In this document: positions 5,719 to 13,079 of the stretch, one piece after another
Layout of the letters: each line of letters opens with the position of its first letter
Numbering within the stretch: position 1 is the first letter of the stretch
Source of the DNA: a virus
Direction: 5' to 3' (one strand)
DNA: 21,078 bases
Virus record (IMG/VR): IMGVR_UViG_3300032278_000145
Location: 1-21,078 of that record
Made by a program: the position numbers and the translations under genes
Notes under the pieces: generated by a model
What the model was told of the DNA's origin: nothing
The model's database searches: none
What the model saw: only the letters and a program-made list of their open reading frames with translations

Positions 5719-6250
5719 ACCGTACAAGCGCACTAGGGAACAGAAGGAACACGACTTCGCCAATGCCCGGCATTACGAGGAGTATGTAGCGACATCCATC
5801 GGGGTACCGGTTGTTACTCGTTTCGACGCCACCGATGATCTGGATATATGGGTACCGGGTTATTACGTTGAAGTCAAAGAGAAGAACCAGAACTACACCG
5901 CACGTTGGCACCTGATTGACGGGCTCCCGGAACGTAACCTGTTCGTAATAGACGAACTAACGGTAAGGCGGGCCTGTACCAAGTACCCCTATGTGTTCTT
6001 CCTGCTTAGGGACAACGTCGGTGGTGACGAACCACGGCTCTACATTGCCCCCATTTGGGAACTGATCGGGGTAGAAAGGGTCCGCAGGAACCGGAACGGT
6101 AAGGGCAAGTGGATCATCAACATCGAAAACTTCACCCGCCTGGCCGACGAGGCCGACATCCATGCCTATGCTGTCCACGCCCTCGTCAAACAACTGTGGT
6201 TGACATCCGATTGTCAAACGAGACTAGAGATACCGGAGGTATTCCAATGA
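5711..6250 (+). CDS. second PD-(D/E)XK-like nuclease
   Basis: This 179-residue protein has a likely nuclease core at residues 20-70: an ARHYEEYVA helix, D45 in TDDLDIWVPG, and the E54-x-K56 pair in YYVEVKEKNQNY. The rest has alternating strands (NLFVIDEL, YVFFLLR, LYIAPIWEL) ending in a helix. It follows another PD-(D/E)XK gene with an eight-base overlap; the two do not look like recent duplicates. ATG 5711 has GGAGGA at 5696-5701, so the longer frame from 5360 was rejected. It may be a second resolvase, a restriction-like endonuclease or a nickase. Site 8 of the palindrome family lies at its 3' end. Confidence 0.65.
   Translation: MSEPYKRTREQKEHDFANARHYEEYVATSIGVPVVTRFDATDDLDIWVPGYYVEVKEKNQNYTARWHLIDGLPERNLFVIDELTVRRACTKYPYVFFLLRDNVGGDEPRLYIAPIWELIGVERVRRNRNGKGKWIINIENFTRLADEADIHAYAVHALVKQLWLTSDCQTRLEIPEVFQ
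6200..6217. promoter_or_regulatory. operator-like palindrome, site 8 (exact)
   Basis: TTGACA-TCCGAT-TGTCAA matches at all 12 defined bases, 30 bases before the next gene's ATG. It shares the longer string ATTGTCAAACGAGAC with site 13 on the other arm. Confidence 0.65.
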
Positions 6251-6441
6251 AAAGTAAGCAGATCCGGCATGGGGTCAACGCCTACAAGCGGAAGATTTGT
6301 CGATGCGAGGAATGCACTAAGGCCAACGCCGCCTACGAGAAGATCGCTCGTAACAAGAACCGTCGGAACTACCCACGCCCCTCGTTCAACCAGGACACCA
6401 TGACCTTGGAGCAGTTCAAGAAGTTCAGGGCAGAAGCATGA
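6247..6441 (+). CDS. small HG...CRC..C protein, putative zinc-binding
   Basis: A basic 64-residue protein beginning MKSKQIRHGVNAYKRKICRCEECTKANAAYEK. The pattern HG....Y....CRC..C..A is one I know from many small actinobacterial and actinophage proteins; its function is unknown and zinc or nucleic-acid binding is likely. The start ATG 6247 overlaps the previous stop (AATGA) and has GGAGGT at 6234-6239. It ends in an ATGA overlap with the next gene. Confidence 0.7.
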   Translation: MKSKQIRHGVNAYKRKICRCEECTKANAAYEKIARNKNRRNYPRPSFNQDTMTLEQFKKFRAEA

Positions 6442-6782
6442 GGCCCTACCAGGTCCACCTGGATGATTGGACCGTTGCCATGTACGCCACCGACAATGGA
6501 CGCCTCACGTTCACGGTGACCAACAGCAGCGACCCGGGTAACTACCTGACGAAGATCATTGGCGATGTTCGTTTGCGTAGGTATTACATAGGAGAGATGT
6601 GTGCTGGTGAGTTGCACCCTTCACCGTTTCCCACCTACCGGGAAGGAACTGTTCTGCCTACTGATGGTGCCAAGATCACACCGTCAATGCTGGATTCCAA
6701 GGCAGACCTCAAAGCCCTCATTGACGATAGTGAACGATGGAAGACGAAGGAAGCGTTACTCGCAGCGGAAGGTGCTGGATAA
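6438..6782 (+). CDS. hypothetical protein
   Basis: This 114-residue protein is not recognised. The N-terminal half looks beta-rich (WTVAMYATDNGRLTFTVTNS), the middle is basic (RLRRYYIGEM) and the C-terminus helical (SKADLKALIDDSERW). ATG 6438 overlaps the previous stop (ATGA), and the next gene begins one base after its TAA, so it is firmly inside the operon. Confidence 0.6.
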   Translation: MRPYQVHLDDWTVAMYATDNGRLTFTVTNSSDPGNYLTKIIGDVRLRRYYIGEMCAGELHPSPFPTYREGTVLPTDGAKITPSMLDSKADLKALIDDSERWKTKEALLAAEGAG

Positions 6783-6783
6783 C

Positions 6784-7344
6784 GTGATTGTTGGATTCGG
6801 CCACCGGGCCCGGGTAGGCAAGGACACGGCAGGAGACTGCCTAGTAGCCCAGGGGTGGGAACGCCTGGCCTTCGCAGACCTGGTCCGGCAAGTCCTCTAC
6901 GTCCTGGACCCGGTAGTTGACCCCGTATCAACCAACTACTACTTCTGTCTCAAGAACATGGTCGACACCATGGGCTGGGAGATGACCAAGGAGAACACGG
7001 AAGTCCGGGGCCTGCTCCAGAAACTAGGCCACGGCCTACGAGAGATCCTGGACCCCGGTGTGTGGTGCCGACCAGTAGTCGACAAGGCCGAACTCCTGGA
7101 CGAGGACGGCGTCAACGTGGTCATCACCGATGTCCGGTACATAAACGAGATAGAAGCAATCTGGCAGGCCGGGGGAAGGGTCTACCGCATAGACAGGGCG
7201 GTGCCTCACCTCTCACACCCTGGCGAGGAACAGTTAGATGAGTTTCAGGGCTGGGATGGGATCATTGACAACAACGGGTCAATCGAAGACCTAGATAGTC
7301 AGGTCAGGGCTCTAGTCATGGACTACACCCTGGATGTAGATTGA
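6784..7344 (+). CDS. deoxynucleoside monophosphate kinase-like protein
   Basis: This 186-residue P-loop kinase begins MIVGFGHRARVGKDTAGD, matching the start of phage dNMP kinases (GxxxRSGKDT). Other family-like parts are FADLVRQVLY, LLQKLGHGLREILDPGVW and VVITDVRYINEIEAI (the conserved D.R..NE block). It would phosphorylate dNMPs to supply replication. The first P-loop glycine position appears to be histidine, which I recall in other phage members. The GTG at 6784 gives the typical N-terminus; GTG 6772 is an in-frame alternative. Upstream in-frame codons would overlap the previous gene deeply. An operator-like site lies near the 3' end (7265-7282). Confidence 0.82.
   Translation: MIVGFGHRARVGKDTAGDCLVAQGWERLAFADLVRQVLYVLDPVVDPVSTNYYFCLKNMVDTMGWEMTKENTEVRGLLQKLGHGLREILDPGVWCRPVVDKAELLDEDGVNVVITDVRYINEIEAIWQAGGRVYRIDRAVPHLSHPGEEQLDEFQGWDGIIDNNGSIEDLDSQVRALVMDYTLDVD
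7265..7282. promoter_or_regulatory. operator-like palindrome, site 9 (exact core)
   Basis: TTGACA-ACAACG-GGTCAA matches 11 of 12 defined bases with a perfect core, near the 3' end of the kinase gene. Confidence 0.6.
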
Positions 7345-7350
7345 GCCCCC

Positions 7351-7617
7351 ATGGGACTGGTAGCAGGTAGCGACACCTGGGCTGTCTGGACAACCCAAAC
7401 GGGATCCGAAGGACGCCCCACATCGTTCCACTACGCCCCTACTGAGATGGGGTTCATCCATGAGGTTCACCCGACAGGGGAATGCCCCTGTGGCCCCCAG
7501 CGGATAGACGTGTGGCATGAGACCCCCGACGGAGAGTTGTTCCTGCCCCACTACCGGCACCAGGCCCTAGATGGCGACTACTACGACGAGTCGGAGACCG
7601 GCATGTTCGGTGACTAA
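7351..7617 (+). CDS. small conserved phage protein, H..H...C.C.P type
   Basis: This 88-residue protein has FIHEVHPTGECPCGP (35-49) and, later, LPHYRHQALDG. The layout (H..H....C.C.P, then H..LDG) is one I recall in a protein of unknown function found widely in actinobacteriophages. It is the last gene of the plus arm; its stop is four bases from the stop of the convergent minus-strand gene. ATG 7351 lacks a clear ribosome site and lies six bases after the kinase stop. The function is unknown; the His/Cys pattern suggests a metal site. Confidence 0.68.
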   Translation: MGLVAGSDTWAVWTTQTGSEGRPTSFHYAPTEMGFIHEVHPTGECPCGPQRIDVWHETPDGELFLPHYRHQALDGDYYDESETGMFGD

Positions 7618-7621
7618 GTCG

Positions 7622-7855
7622 TCAACCCGCCAACGCCGGGTCGTAATCCAGAGCCCCAGGCTTGGCAAACACTGCCGGGTCACCAGTCTCCTTGAACTTT
7701 TCCATCTTTGGGTTGAGGCTCGCACCGCCTATAAAGCCATTCACAGAGATGGACCCAAGCGCCTCTCTCGTCTTCGCCGGGTCGTATGACTTCCCGCACA
7801 CGCCACACCAGATCCCCCCTTCGGTGTCCTTCTCACAGCGTGGGCAGTGTTTCAT
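7622..7855 (-). CDS. small zinc-ribbon protein
   Basis: A 77-residue protein beginning MKHCPRCEKDTEGGIWCGVCG, with two CxxC pairs (C4/C7 and C17/C20) that form a probable zinc ribbon. The rest includes KTREALGSISVNGFIGG and has no recognised domain. I chose ATG 7855, which overlaps the holin stop (ATGA) and has AAAGGA upstream; a GTG start at 7882 would add nine residues but overlap the holin gene more. It is the last gene of the late minus-strand arm. The function is unknown. Confidence 0.65.
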   Translation of the reverse strand: MKHCPRCEKDTEGGIWCGVCGKSYDPAKTREALGSISVNGFIGGASLNPKMEKFKETGDPAVFAKPGALDYDPALAG

Positions 7856-8082
7856 CCGCCATCCTTTGCGTCTAGGTGCCACTCTAGGTGGCGGTCGTGG
7901 GAGTCCTTGACATGGCGGACATCCTGCTTGACTTCGCTGACATCGTCACCGATAGCCTCCAGCCTGACCAGATTGGCTGCGTGCTGGGATGTGTTCTCCC
8001 TGCGTAACCGGCTGGCTATAACAGTGAAGAGCCCAGTGATGAGGGCCGCTCCCACTAAACCAAGGGGACCGACCCATTCCAT
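7852..8082 (-). CDS. holin-like protein with HLEWHL tail
   Basis: A 76-residue protein with one N-terminal membrane segment (about residues 5-24), then basic RLRREN, a coiled-coil-like stretch (LVRLEAIGDDVSEVKQDVRHV) and HDRHLEWHL. This layout matches, from memory, a small membrane protein family near actinophage lysis genes (DUF2746-like). It probably helps the endolysin reach the wall. Its ATG overlaps the stop of the other holin (TAATG), so the two are coupled. It may act as a holin or as a holin partner. Confidence 0.72.
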   Translation of the reverse strand: MEWVGPLGLVGAALITGLFTVIASRLRRENTSQHAANLVRLEAIGDDVSEVKQDVRHVKDSHDRHLEWHLDAKDGG

Positions 8083-8273
8083 TACGAAACCAAAGACGCT
8101 GAACCGTCACCCATCCGGGACGCCATCACGCCCTTGATGAGACTCAGCACAGCAGTAGCACCGGCAAGACCTGCGGCCTTGGCGTTACCGATGTCCCCAC
8201 CGATAACCCACACCGCAAGAAACGCCTGGATGAAAGTAGCGGCCACCCGCTCAAAGATGTCCTTAGTCAGCAT
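8082..8273 (-). CDS. holin, r1t-like
   Basis: A 63-residue hydrophobic protein beginning MLTKDIFERVAATFIQAFLAVWVIGGD, with a second hydrophobic stretch (AAGLAGATAVLSLIKGVMAS) and a short polar tail. Length and the two membrane segments fit the r1t-type holins of phages of Gram-positive hosts. It would form the membrane lesion that starts lysis. The start is ATG 8273, preceded by a purine-rich AGAGAG stretch; the previous stop is at 8290-8292. Confidence 0.75.
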   Translation of the reverse strand: MLTKDIFERVAATFIQAFLAVWVIGGDIGNAKAAGLAGATAVLSLIKGVMASRMGDGSASLVS

Positions 8274-8289
8274 TATTTTTTTCTCTCTT

Positions 8290-10242
8290 CTAGTCCGATT
8301 TTCTTAGCACCACGGTCGCCAATAGGCGATGACGCTTCAATGCCTGAGACCTATCGTAGACCCCCAGGGCCCGTGTTTGGACTTGGAGCACCTCATAGAC
8401 CTCAGCAGCCTTCGTGATTGGCCAGTCAATGTCCTGGTAGTTCACCCGCCTCTGTGTCAGTGCCGCCAGGGTCCTGGCCCGTAAGGTCCCAGCCCCTGGT
8501 GCGTTCTCTGGCAAGGGGTGACCGTTCACCCCTCGCACATTGTCCCCGCAATCTACAATGATTGACACCACCGTGTCACGCAAGCCGATGGCGTGGTACT
8601 TGACCTGCACAAAGTTCAAGGTCGTGGTGGCTGTGCCGCTCCCTGCGAACACGACCTTGTATTGGATGGACCGGGACGACGACGACAGTCTCGTACTCTG
8701 AGCGGTTCCACCAACCGTGTCCAACGTGGACAGCGCCGTATAGGTGGCCCCCTCGTCAATAGACACAGATGGGATGACCGAACAACTAGCGGCCATAGGG
8801 GTGGTCAAGACAACGATCTCGTCCCAGCCCTTAGCCAGGGCACTACCACCGTCGATACGGGACCCGACCAGGGTCCCAGCAGTCAGGAACGCAGTGGTCG
8901 ACTCCTTCTTGACGCCTGTCCCGGCCACCGAATAGACCAGACGGCCCTGCCATACGTCCGCCCCATAGACATCGCCAGCGGTGGCGTCGTCGGACTCAAA
9001 GAACTTTGCGTACCCACCAGTCTCCAGGTCGTAGCACCCCAGACCTGTCTTGTTCCCGGAGGTCATCTTCTTCCACCCCCAGAACACCTGGTTGTCCCTG
9101 GCCGTGAACTTCCCCACAGCGTGGACATCGGTGGTGGCCTTATCGGCCAGTTCAGTGATGAAGAACGGGGTCAGAGCCCCGGTCTGTGGGTCAGGCACGC
9201 CCCGGTAGATGTATGCAGTACCGGTGCTGCTGGCGCTTTGCCGGTAGGCCCGCACGAAGATGGAGCCCCCGGCAGCGAAGACCTCCCGGGGAGACAGGCC
9301 GGGCGGTAGATCCCAGGCCACGAACGGGTACTGGGTGTTGGCACTACTGTCCAGGCCCAGAGGCCAGGCGTAGACCATGCCCCGGTTGCCACTGTGGGCA
9401 CAAAAGTAGATGTGCCCGTTGGCCTCAGCGAAACTTTCAACAGTCCATTCCTTGCCCAGGGTCAGGTGGCCACCGGAGCGTTCCTCTGTCCCCGTATCAC
9501 CAGCCCCACCGATGGAGTAGGTGGTGAACCGGTTGGGGGTGGAAGAACTGTTGGCGATCACCCCGGCACAGATCCGGCCCGCTGCGAAGGCGACGCTATG
9601 GGCCACGGCTGCGTTCCACTGGGTGGTGATAGCAGAGGTCGTTCCCCTCAAGATCCCCTTAGTCCCACACGCCGCATACCAAAACTGACCGTCGGTTGTC
9701 AAATCTGTGATTGTTACCGCAGCGCCACCGTGTTCATGGTCGATTGCTGACCCGCCACCAGGTGTCCCCACATCGGTGAAGTGGGTGAGTTGATCGGCGG
9801 CGGTCTGCACATACAGGGTGGTCCCCACCACTACCAGCCTGGGTGTGGCAAAAGTGGTATTGAACATCTCCGGGGTAGACGGCAGCAACTTGATGGAGCC
9901 CGGCACAGAGAACGGATCCAAACCCTCGCTGGACAGGTACATCGTAGAGTCGCTGTCCTCACGATTCAGGAACGTCTGACCCTGACCCCCCACCCAGGAG
10001 TCCCCCGACCCGAACGAATACCGCTCCACCGCCTGATCGAACGGGGTGTCCCCAGTCGCCAACCGGTCAGGTATCAGGGGAATGGTGGTCTTCTCGTACC
10101 CCTCCCCACTCTCAGCGGTCTCCGCCAGGATGTACCCGGTACCGTCAATGGCAATGTCGTACACCGTTCCCACAGTGCTTAGTGCAGTGATGCTGGCCGG
10201 TTCCGTGAAGTCCGTTTCCAGGACAATGGTGTCGGCAGCCAT
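8290..10242 (-). CDS. minor tail protein, probable beta-propeller-like
   Basis: A 650-residue protein, last of the structural genes before the holins. It has many repeated strand-turn units (for example FWYAACGTKGILRGTT, GHIYFCAHSGNRGMVYAW, GSIFVRAYRQSASSTG) that suggest a beta-propeller, and near residues 90-130 the block GQGQTFLNREDSDSTMYLS. Similar proteins are annotated as minor tail proteins in actinophages. I chose ATG 10242 (MAADTIVLETD), which overlaps the previous stop (TAATG); an upstream in-frame ATG at 10353 would overlap the neighbour by 37 codons. It may form part of the tail tip or contact the host. Two operator-like sites lie inside it (8562-8579, 9685-9702). Confidence 0.65.
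   Translation of the reverse strand: MAADTIVLETDFTEPASITALSTVGTVYDIAIDGTGYILAETAESGEGYEKTTIPLIPDRLATGDTPFDQAVERYSFGSGDSWVGGQGQTFLNREDSDSTMYLSSEGLDPFSVPGSIKLLPSTPEMFNTTFATPRLVVVGTTLYVQTAADQLTHFTDVGTPGGGSAIDHEHGGAAVTITDLTTDGQFWYAACGTKGILRGTTSAITTQWNAAVAHSVAFAAGRICAGVIANSSSTPNRFTTYSIGGAGDTGTEERSGGHLTLGKEWTVESFAEANGHIYFCAHSGNRGMVYAWPLGLDSSANTQYPFVAWDLPPGLSPREVFAAGGSIFVRAYRQSASSTGTAYIYRGVPDPQTGALTPFFITELADKATTDVHAVGKFTARDNQVFWGWKKMTSGNKTGLGCYDLETGGYAKFFESDDATAGDVYGADVWQGRLVYSVAGTGVKKESTTAFLTAGTLVGSRIDGGSALAKGWDEIVVLTTPMAASCSVIPSVSIDEGATYTALSTLDTVGGTAQSTRLSSSSRSIQYKVVFAGSGTATTTLNFVQVKYHAIGLRDTVVSIIVDCGDNVRGVNGHPLPENAPGAGTLRARTLAALTQRRVNYQDIDWPITKAAEVYEVLQVQTRALGVYDRSQALKRHRLLATVVLRKSD
8562..8579. 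promoter_or_regulatory. operator-like palindrome, site 10 (one core mismatch)
   Basis: TTGACA-CCACCG-TGTCAC matches 11 of 12 defined bases, inside the 650-residue tail gene. Confidence 0.5.
9685..9702. promoter_or_regulatory. operator-like palindrome, site 11 (one core mismatch)
   Basis: CTGACC-GTCGGT-TGTCAA matches 10 of 12 defined bases, with one core mismatch, inside the 650-residue tail gene. Confidence 0.4.
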
Positions 10243-10958
10243 TACGTCGTGGGAGCCAGGTTGGCGTTCCTGGCCTGCATCGAAACCGTATACTTGAAGT
10301 CGTCCAGGAAGGCGTAGTTCAGGACGTAGGTCGTTGCGGCACTGGTAACCCACCCGGTGTCGAACAACTCAACATCGGTCTCAAACTCCAGGAGTTTCAC
10401 CCGGTACGCCTGCTGGGCCTCCCCCGTCCCCCCATGGGCGTAGGTCCAGTTCAGGGTCATGGTGCTGAGGGAGTTCATCACATACGTCGAAGAGGTCCCC
10501 TTGTTGGTCGCCCCAAACAAGACATCGCCTGGTGTCAGGGTCGGTTCCCCCAGGTTCAGCGTGTTGATGTCCTCCGTGTCCGGGGCACTGGTGTAGTAGT
10601 CGGCGTCCCCGGTACCGATAGCCGCCGGGCCACGAACAGTGACCTCAGCAGTCAGGTCCGTGTTGCCATGCAGATCCAGGGCCCCACCATAGATGGCTGC
10701 CAGATCGGTGGCGTGGGAGGTGGCAGCGCCCGCTATCCACCCGGTGTTGTCGTACTCAGTGGAACCAGCGTCGTTGGTGTACCGAACCCGGTAATACTCT
10801 TGGGAAGCCCCCTGGGCCTGCGTGTACGTCCATGCGACCGTGTGCGGGTTCGCTGTCACCGTGGTTATAGCCGTCACAACAACGGTCGGAGTGTCGTAGA
10901 GAGAACCCCCGGCGATCCCGTCGCCACCCAACTTTCCACCACCAACCGTGTGCGCCAT
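10242..10958 (-). CDS. virion protein with two fibronectin-III-like repeats
   Basis: This 238-residue protein has two related halves. Residues about 40-82 contain VAWTYTQ...YYRVRYTNDAG...DNTGWIAGAAT; residues about 167-212 contain LNWTYAH...AYRVKLLEFE...FDTGWVTSAAT. The shared W-Y, YRV and TGW(I/V)..AAT positions suggest a duplicated beta-sandwich of fibronectin III type, common in phage tail and baseplate proteins. The N-terminus is Gly-rich. Both ends overlap neighbours by one base (TAATG). It probably decorates the tail or mediates surface contact. Confidence 0.65.
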   Translation of the reverse strand: MAHTVGGGKLGGDGIAGGSLYDTPTVVVTAITTVTANPHTVAWTYTQAQGASQEYYRVRYTNDAGSTEYDNTGWIAGAATSHATDLAAIYGGALDLHGNTDLTAEVTVRGPAAIGTGDADYYTSAPDTEDINTLNLGEPTLTPGDVLFGATNKGTSSTYVMNSLSTMTLNWTYAHGGTGEAQQAYRVKLLEFETDVELFDTGWVTSAATTYVLNYAFLDDFKYTVSMQARNANLAPTT

Positions 10959-11305
10959 TACGCATAACTCAGGGCCGTCGCCGGGAACACGACCTTACGG
11001 CCACTGTCCCAGGCAGCCGCAGCGCCACCGCCCAGGTTGGAACTGGTCTCTGCCTCTGTCCCGCCCCTGGCGACTGTCAAGGTGTAAGGGTTGGAAGAAC
11101 CTGAGATAGCAGTCACCTTCACCAGTTCAGGCTGATGCTCGACCGCTTCCGGGTCGATGGCCATGACCATGTAGTCGGCCCCCGCCCATGACGTATCGTC
11201 AGGGATCGCAGAGTTGGCGGCGAAGTTCACATAGACAGTAGTGGCAGCGTCGGTTATACCGGCGTTCAGTGTCCCCTCGCAGAAGTTGATGTATTTCCTA
11301 GCCAT
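10958..11305 (-). CDS. small virion protein with phage beta-barrel motif
   Basis: A 115-residue protein. The central block (DYMVMAID...ELVKVTAISG...YTLTVARGGTEAE) resembles part of the neighbouring protein encoded at 11314-12249 (IEINQEAMLVTAV...IVTVARGYAGT). Both look like a small beta-barrel found in phage virion proteins. GAGGTGA precedes the ATG at 11305. Likely a tail or connector component; the exact role is unknown. Confidence 0.6.
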   Translation of the reverse strand: MARKYINFCEGTLNAGITDAATTVYVNFAANSAIPDDTSWAGADYMVMAIDPEAVEHQPELVKVTAISGSSNPYTLTVARGGTEAETSSNLGGGAAAAWDSGRKVVFPATALSYA

Positions 11306-11313
11306 GGTTCACC

Positions 11314-12249
11314 TCAGACTATTACTTTCGGCATCTTACGGAACGTCCTGTGACGAGGCACATTCTGGACCCGTCGGGCCTCGTCAATCCGACGGTAGAA
11401 CTCCCCCCACAACTCACGCATGATCCGTATGTTGAACCCCTGCCTCACGGCAGCGTCCTGGTTCCACTCCTCAATCTGATCCAAGTCCAGGCGGGTGATC
11501 TCATGCCCAGTGATCGCATAGGCCGCAGCCCACAGCGACGGCAAGTCCTCAGAAGCCAACGGCAGACTGATAGTGGAACTCTCCACCGGGGGCACCACCG
11601 ACCAGGCATACGGTCGCACAGAAGTCACAATCAGGGCGTCATCGTTCTCCACCGTGGACGGGACACGCAGGGCCTTGCCCGAAGTAATCAGACCAGTCGG
11701 AATGTCCTCCTCAAACTGCCATCCCCCCACATCTATGATCCGCCCTGTGACACTGATGAAGTGCCGCACGCTAAGCACCCGCTGGGTGTCGGCGTGCATC
11801 TCAACGTATTGCTTGCCTGCCGTGCGGTACAGCAGATCGGTTCCGTCGGCACCGGTAATAATGTACGGCAGGTAGACGTTCATAGGGCCAGACACGCAAC
11901 GCTGTACGAAGCGGGCGATGTCGGCCCGGAGATGCCCAGGCTGCACCAGGACCGGGTGAGTGGCTAGATGGTCAGCAGAAGCGGTTGTCCCCGCATACCC
12001 CCGGGCCACGGTCACGATGTCAGTGGCGGTGTCCACCGCAGTGACCAGCATCGCCTCCTGGTTGATTTCGATAACGTCCGTTATCGCCAACTTGGAAGCA
12101 TCACCAGTCGCCAAGTTCAGCGTCGTATCGGCAGCGTCGCTGGGCCCACCAGACATGGTGACCTGCAACGGCCGCTCAGAATGCCGGTACAGCCTTGACA
12201 GAGCCTCGTCAATCAGCGTGCCCAGGGACACGGAAACGGTGGTAGCCAC
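11314..12249 (-). CDS. virion protein, possible head-tail adaptor or tail-tube component
   Basis: This 311-residue protein starts with a helix (LGTLIDEALSRLYRHSE), then a beta-barrel-like block (about 45-100, IEINQEAMLVTAVD...TVARGYAGTTAS), and ends with a helical region (LWAAAYAITGHEITRLDLDQIEEW, IMRELWGEFYRRIDEARR). The layout of a helical gateway around a beta region would suit an adaptor or tubular tail protein of a short-tailed phage, but I cannot prove it. The start is GTG 12249, overlapping the upstream stop (TAGTG). An operator-like site lies near its 5' end (12195-12212). Confidence 0.55.
   Translation of the reverse strand: MATTVSVSLGTLIDEALSRLYRHSERPLQVTMSGGPSDAADTTLNLATGDASKLAITDVIEINQEAMLVTAVDTATDIVTVARGYAGTTASADHLATHPVLVQPGHLRADIARFVQRCVSGPMNVYLPYIITGADGTDLLYRTAGKQYVEMHADTQRVLSVRHFISVTGRIIDVGGWQFEEDIPTGLITSGKALRVPSTVENDDALIVTSVRPYAWSVVPPVESSTISLPLASEDLPSLWAAAYAITGHEITRLDLDQIEEWNQDAAVRQGFNIRIMRELWGEFYRRIDEARRVQNVPRHRTFRKMPKVIV
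12195..12212. promoter_or_regulatory. operator-like palindrome, site 12 (exact core)
   Basis: TTGACA-GAGCCT-CGTCAA matches 11 of 12 defined bases with a perfect core, about 40 bases inside the 5' end of the 311-residue virion gene. Confidence 0.6.
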
Positions 12250-13073
12250 TACCTTCTAGACCTCATTCTTCCCGGGAATCTTCCCGCCCTATTCGTCCTG
12301 TAACGCAAATCTACTCGCAAACTCAAGGGCCCGGCAACGGTACCAATCGCCCCACCCGTGTCTTCTGCCAGGTCCATCAGTTCCTCTACGCTGAGAGCCC
12401 TGTCTCCCAGCGCCTCCAGGAACGCAGAGGCCTCCTCTACCGTAATACCGATAGCGGCCAGGGCTTCGGCCCCGGCCCCGGTATCGGCCTGGGAAAGATA
12501 AATCCCTGCGGCCTCCAAGAATAGGGACGTTTCAGCGATTGACATTGCATTGTCAAACGAGACAGTGAGGTCTGTGCCAGAACCGGTATCAGCCTGGGTT
12601 TGGCTGATGCTAAGCCAGGACCCGACCCCCCGGTACTGCTTCGCTGACTGGTAGGCAACATCGGTTCGGTACCCCTGCTGGGTCCCGTACCAATAGTTGA
12701 TGCTGTCCGAACTCGTAGCGGAGATGCCGCTGATCTCAGTTTCAGACCCGGACCCGGTATCGGTACTCGCAACACCCATACTCTGGGAATCTGTGATCCC
12801 TGTAACCCACTCCAGGACCGGTCCACCGCCCTCCAAAGTTACAGAGATGGAGGGATATGTTCCCTCCGCCCCGGAGCCCGTGTCGGCCGGTGTAAGGACG
12901 GCTGAGAGCGTCTGAGAGTCAACGCCCGAACCGACATCCCCGATTGGGTCGTCTATGCCCGTTCGATACTGGGCCTTGACCTGGTACGGGTTACTATTCC
13001 GGTATGTGAGATCGAATATGCCAGGCCTGTAATGGCCTGGATTCCGGTAGAGGAGCGATGAACGGTAGGCCAC
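12249..13073 (-). CDS. repeat-containing virion protein (DTGSG repeats)
   Basis: This 274-residue protein contains about five diverged repeats that start with a DTGSG-like motif (residues 64, 105, 162, 198 and about 238), each followed by a short hydrophobic strand or helix. Basic Tyr-Arg motifs lie at both ends and in the middle (YRSSLLYRNPGHYR, GYRTDVAY, LRYRTNRAG). DTGSG-type repeats occur in other phage tail proteins. The start is GTG 13073 with AGGAG nine bases upstream. It probably forms an extended tail part. The repeats are too diverged to show as DNA repeats. Site 13 of the palindrome family lies inside. Confidence 0.6.
   Translation of the reverse strand: MAYRSSLLYRNPGHYRPGIFDLTYRNSNPYQVKAQYRTGIDDPIGDVGSGVDSQTLSAVLTPADTGSGAEGTYPSISVTLEGGGPVLEWVTGITDSQSMGVASTDTGSGSETEISGISATSSDSINYWYGTQQGYRTDVAYQSAKQYRGVGSWLSISQTQADTGSGTDLTVSFDNAMSIAETSLFLEAAGIYLSQADTGAGAEALAAIGITVEEASAFLEALGDRALSVEELMDLAEDTGGAIGTVAGPLSLRVDLRYRTNRAGRFPGRMRSRR
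12539..12556. promoter_or_regulatory. operator-like palindrome, site 13 (exact)
   Basis: TTGACA-TTGCAT-TGTCAA matches at all 12 defined bases and is also nearly symmetrical in the spacer. It shares ATTGTCAAACGAGAC with site 8. It lies inside the DTGSG-repeat gene. Confidence 0.65.
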
Positions 13074-13079
13074 CGGGTA

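Noticed and set aside
147-6217. Reading each TTGACA as a promoter -35
   Set aside because: At the plus-arm sites I checked (147, 553, 2723, 6200), no good -10 hexamer lies 16-18 bases downstream, and the inverted partner half-site would be unexplained.
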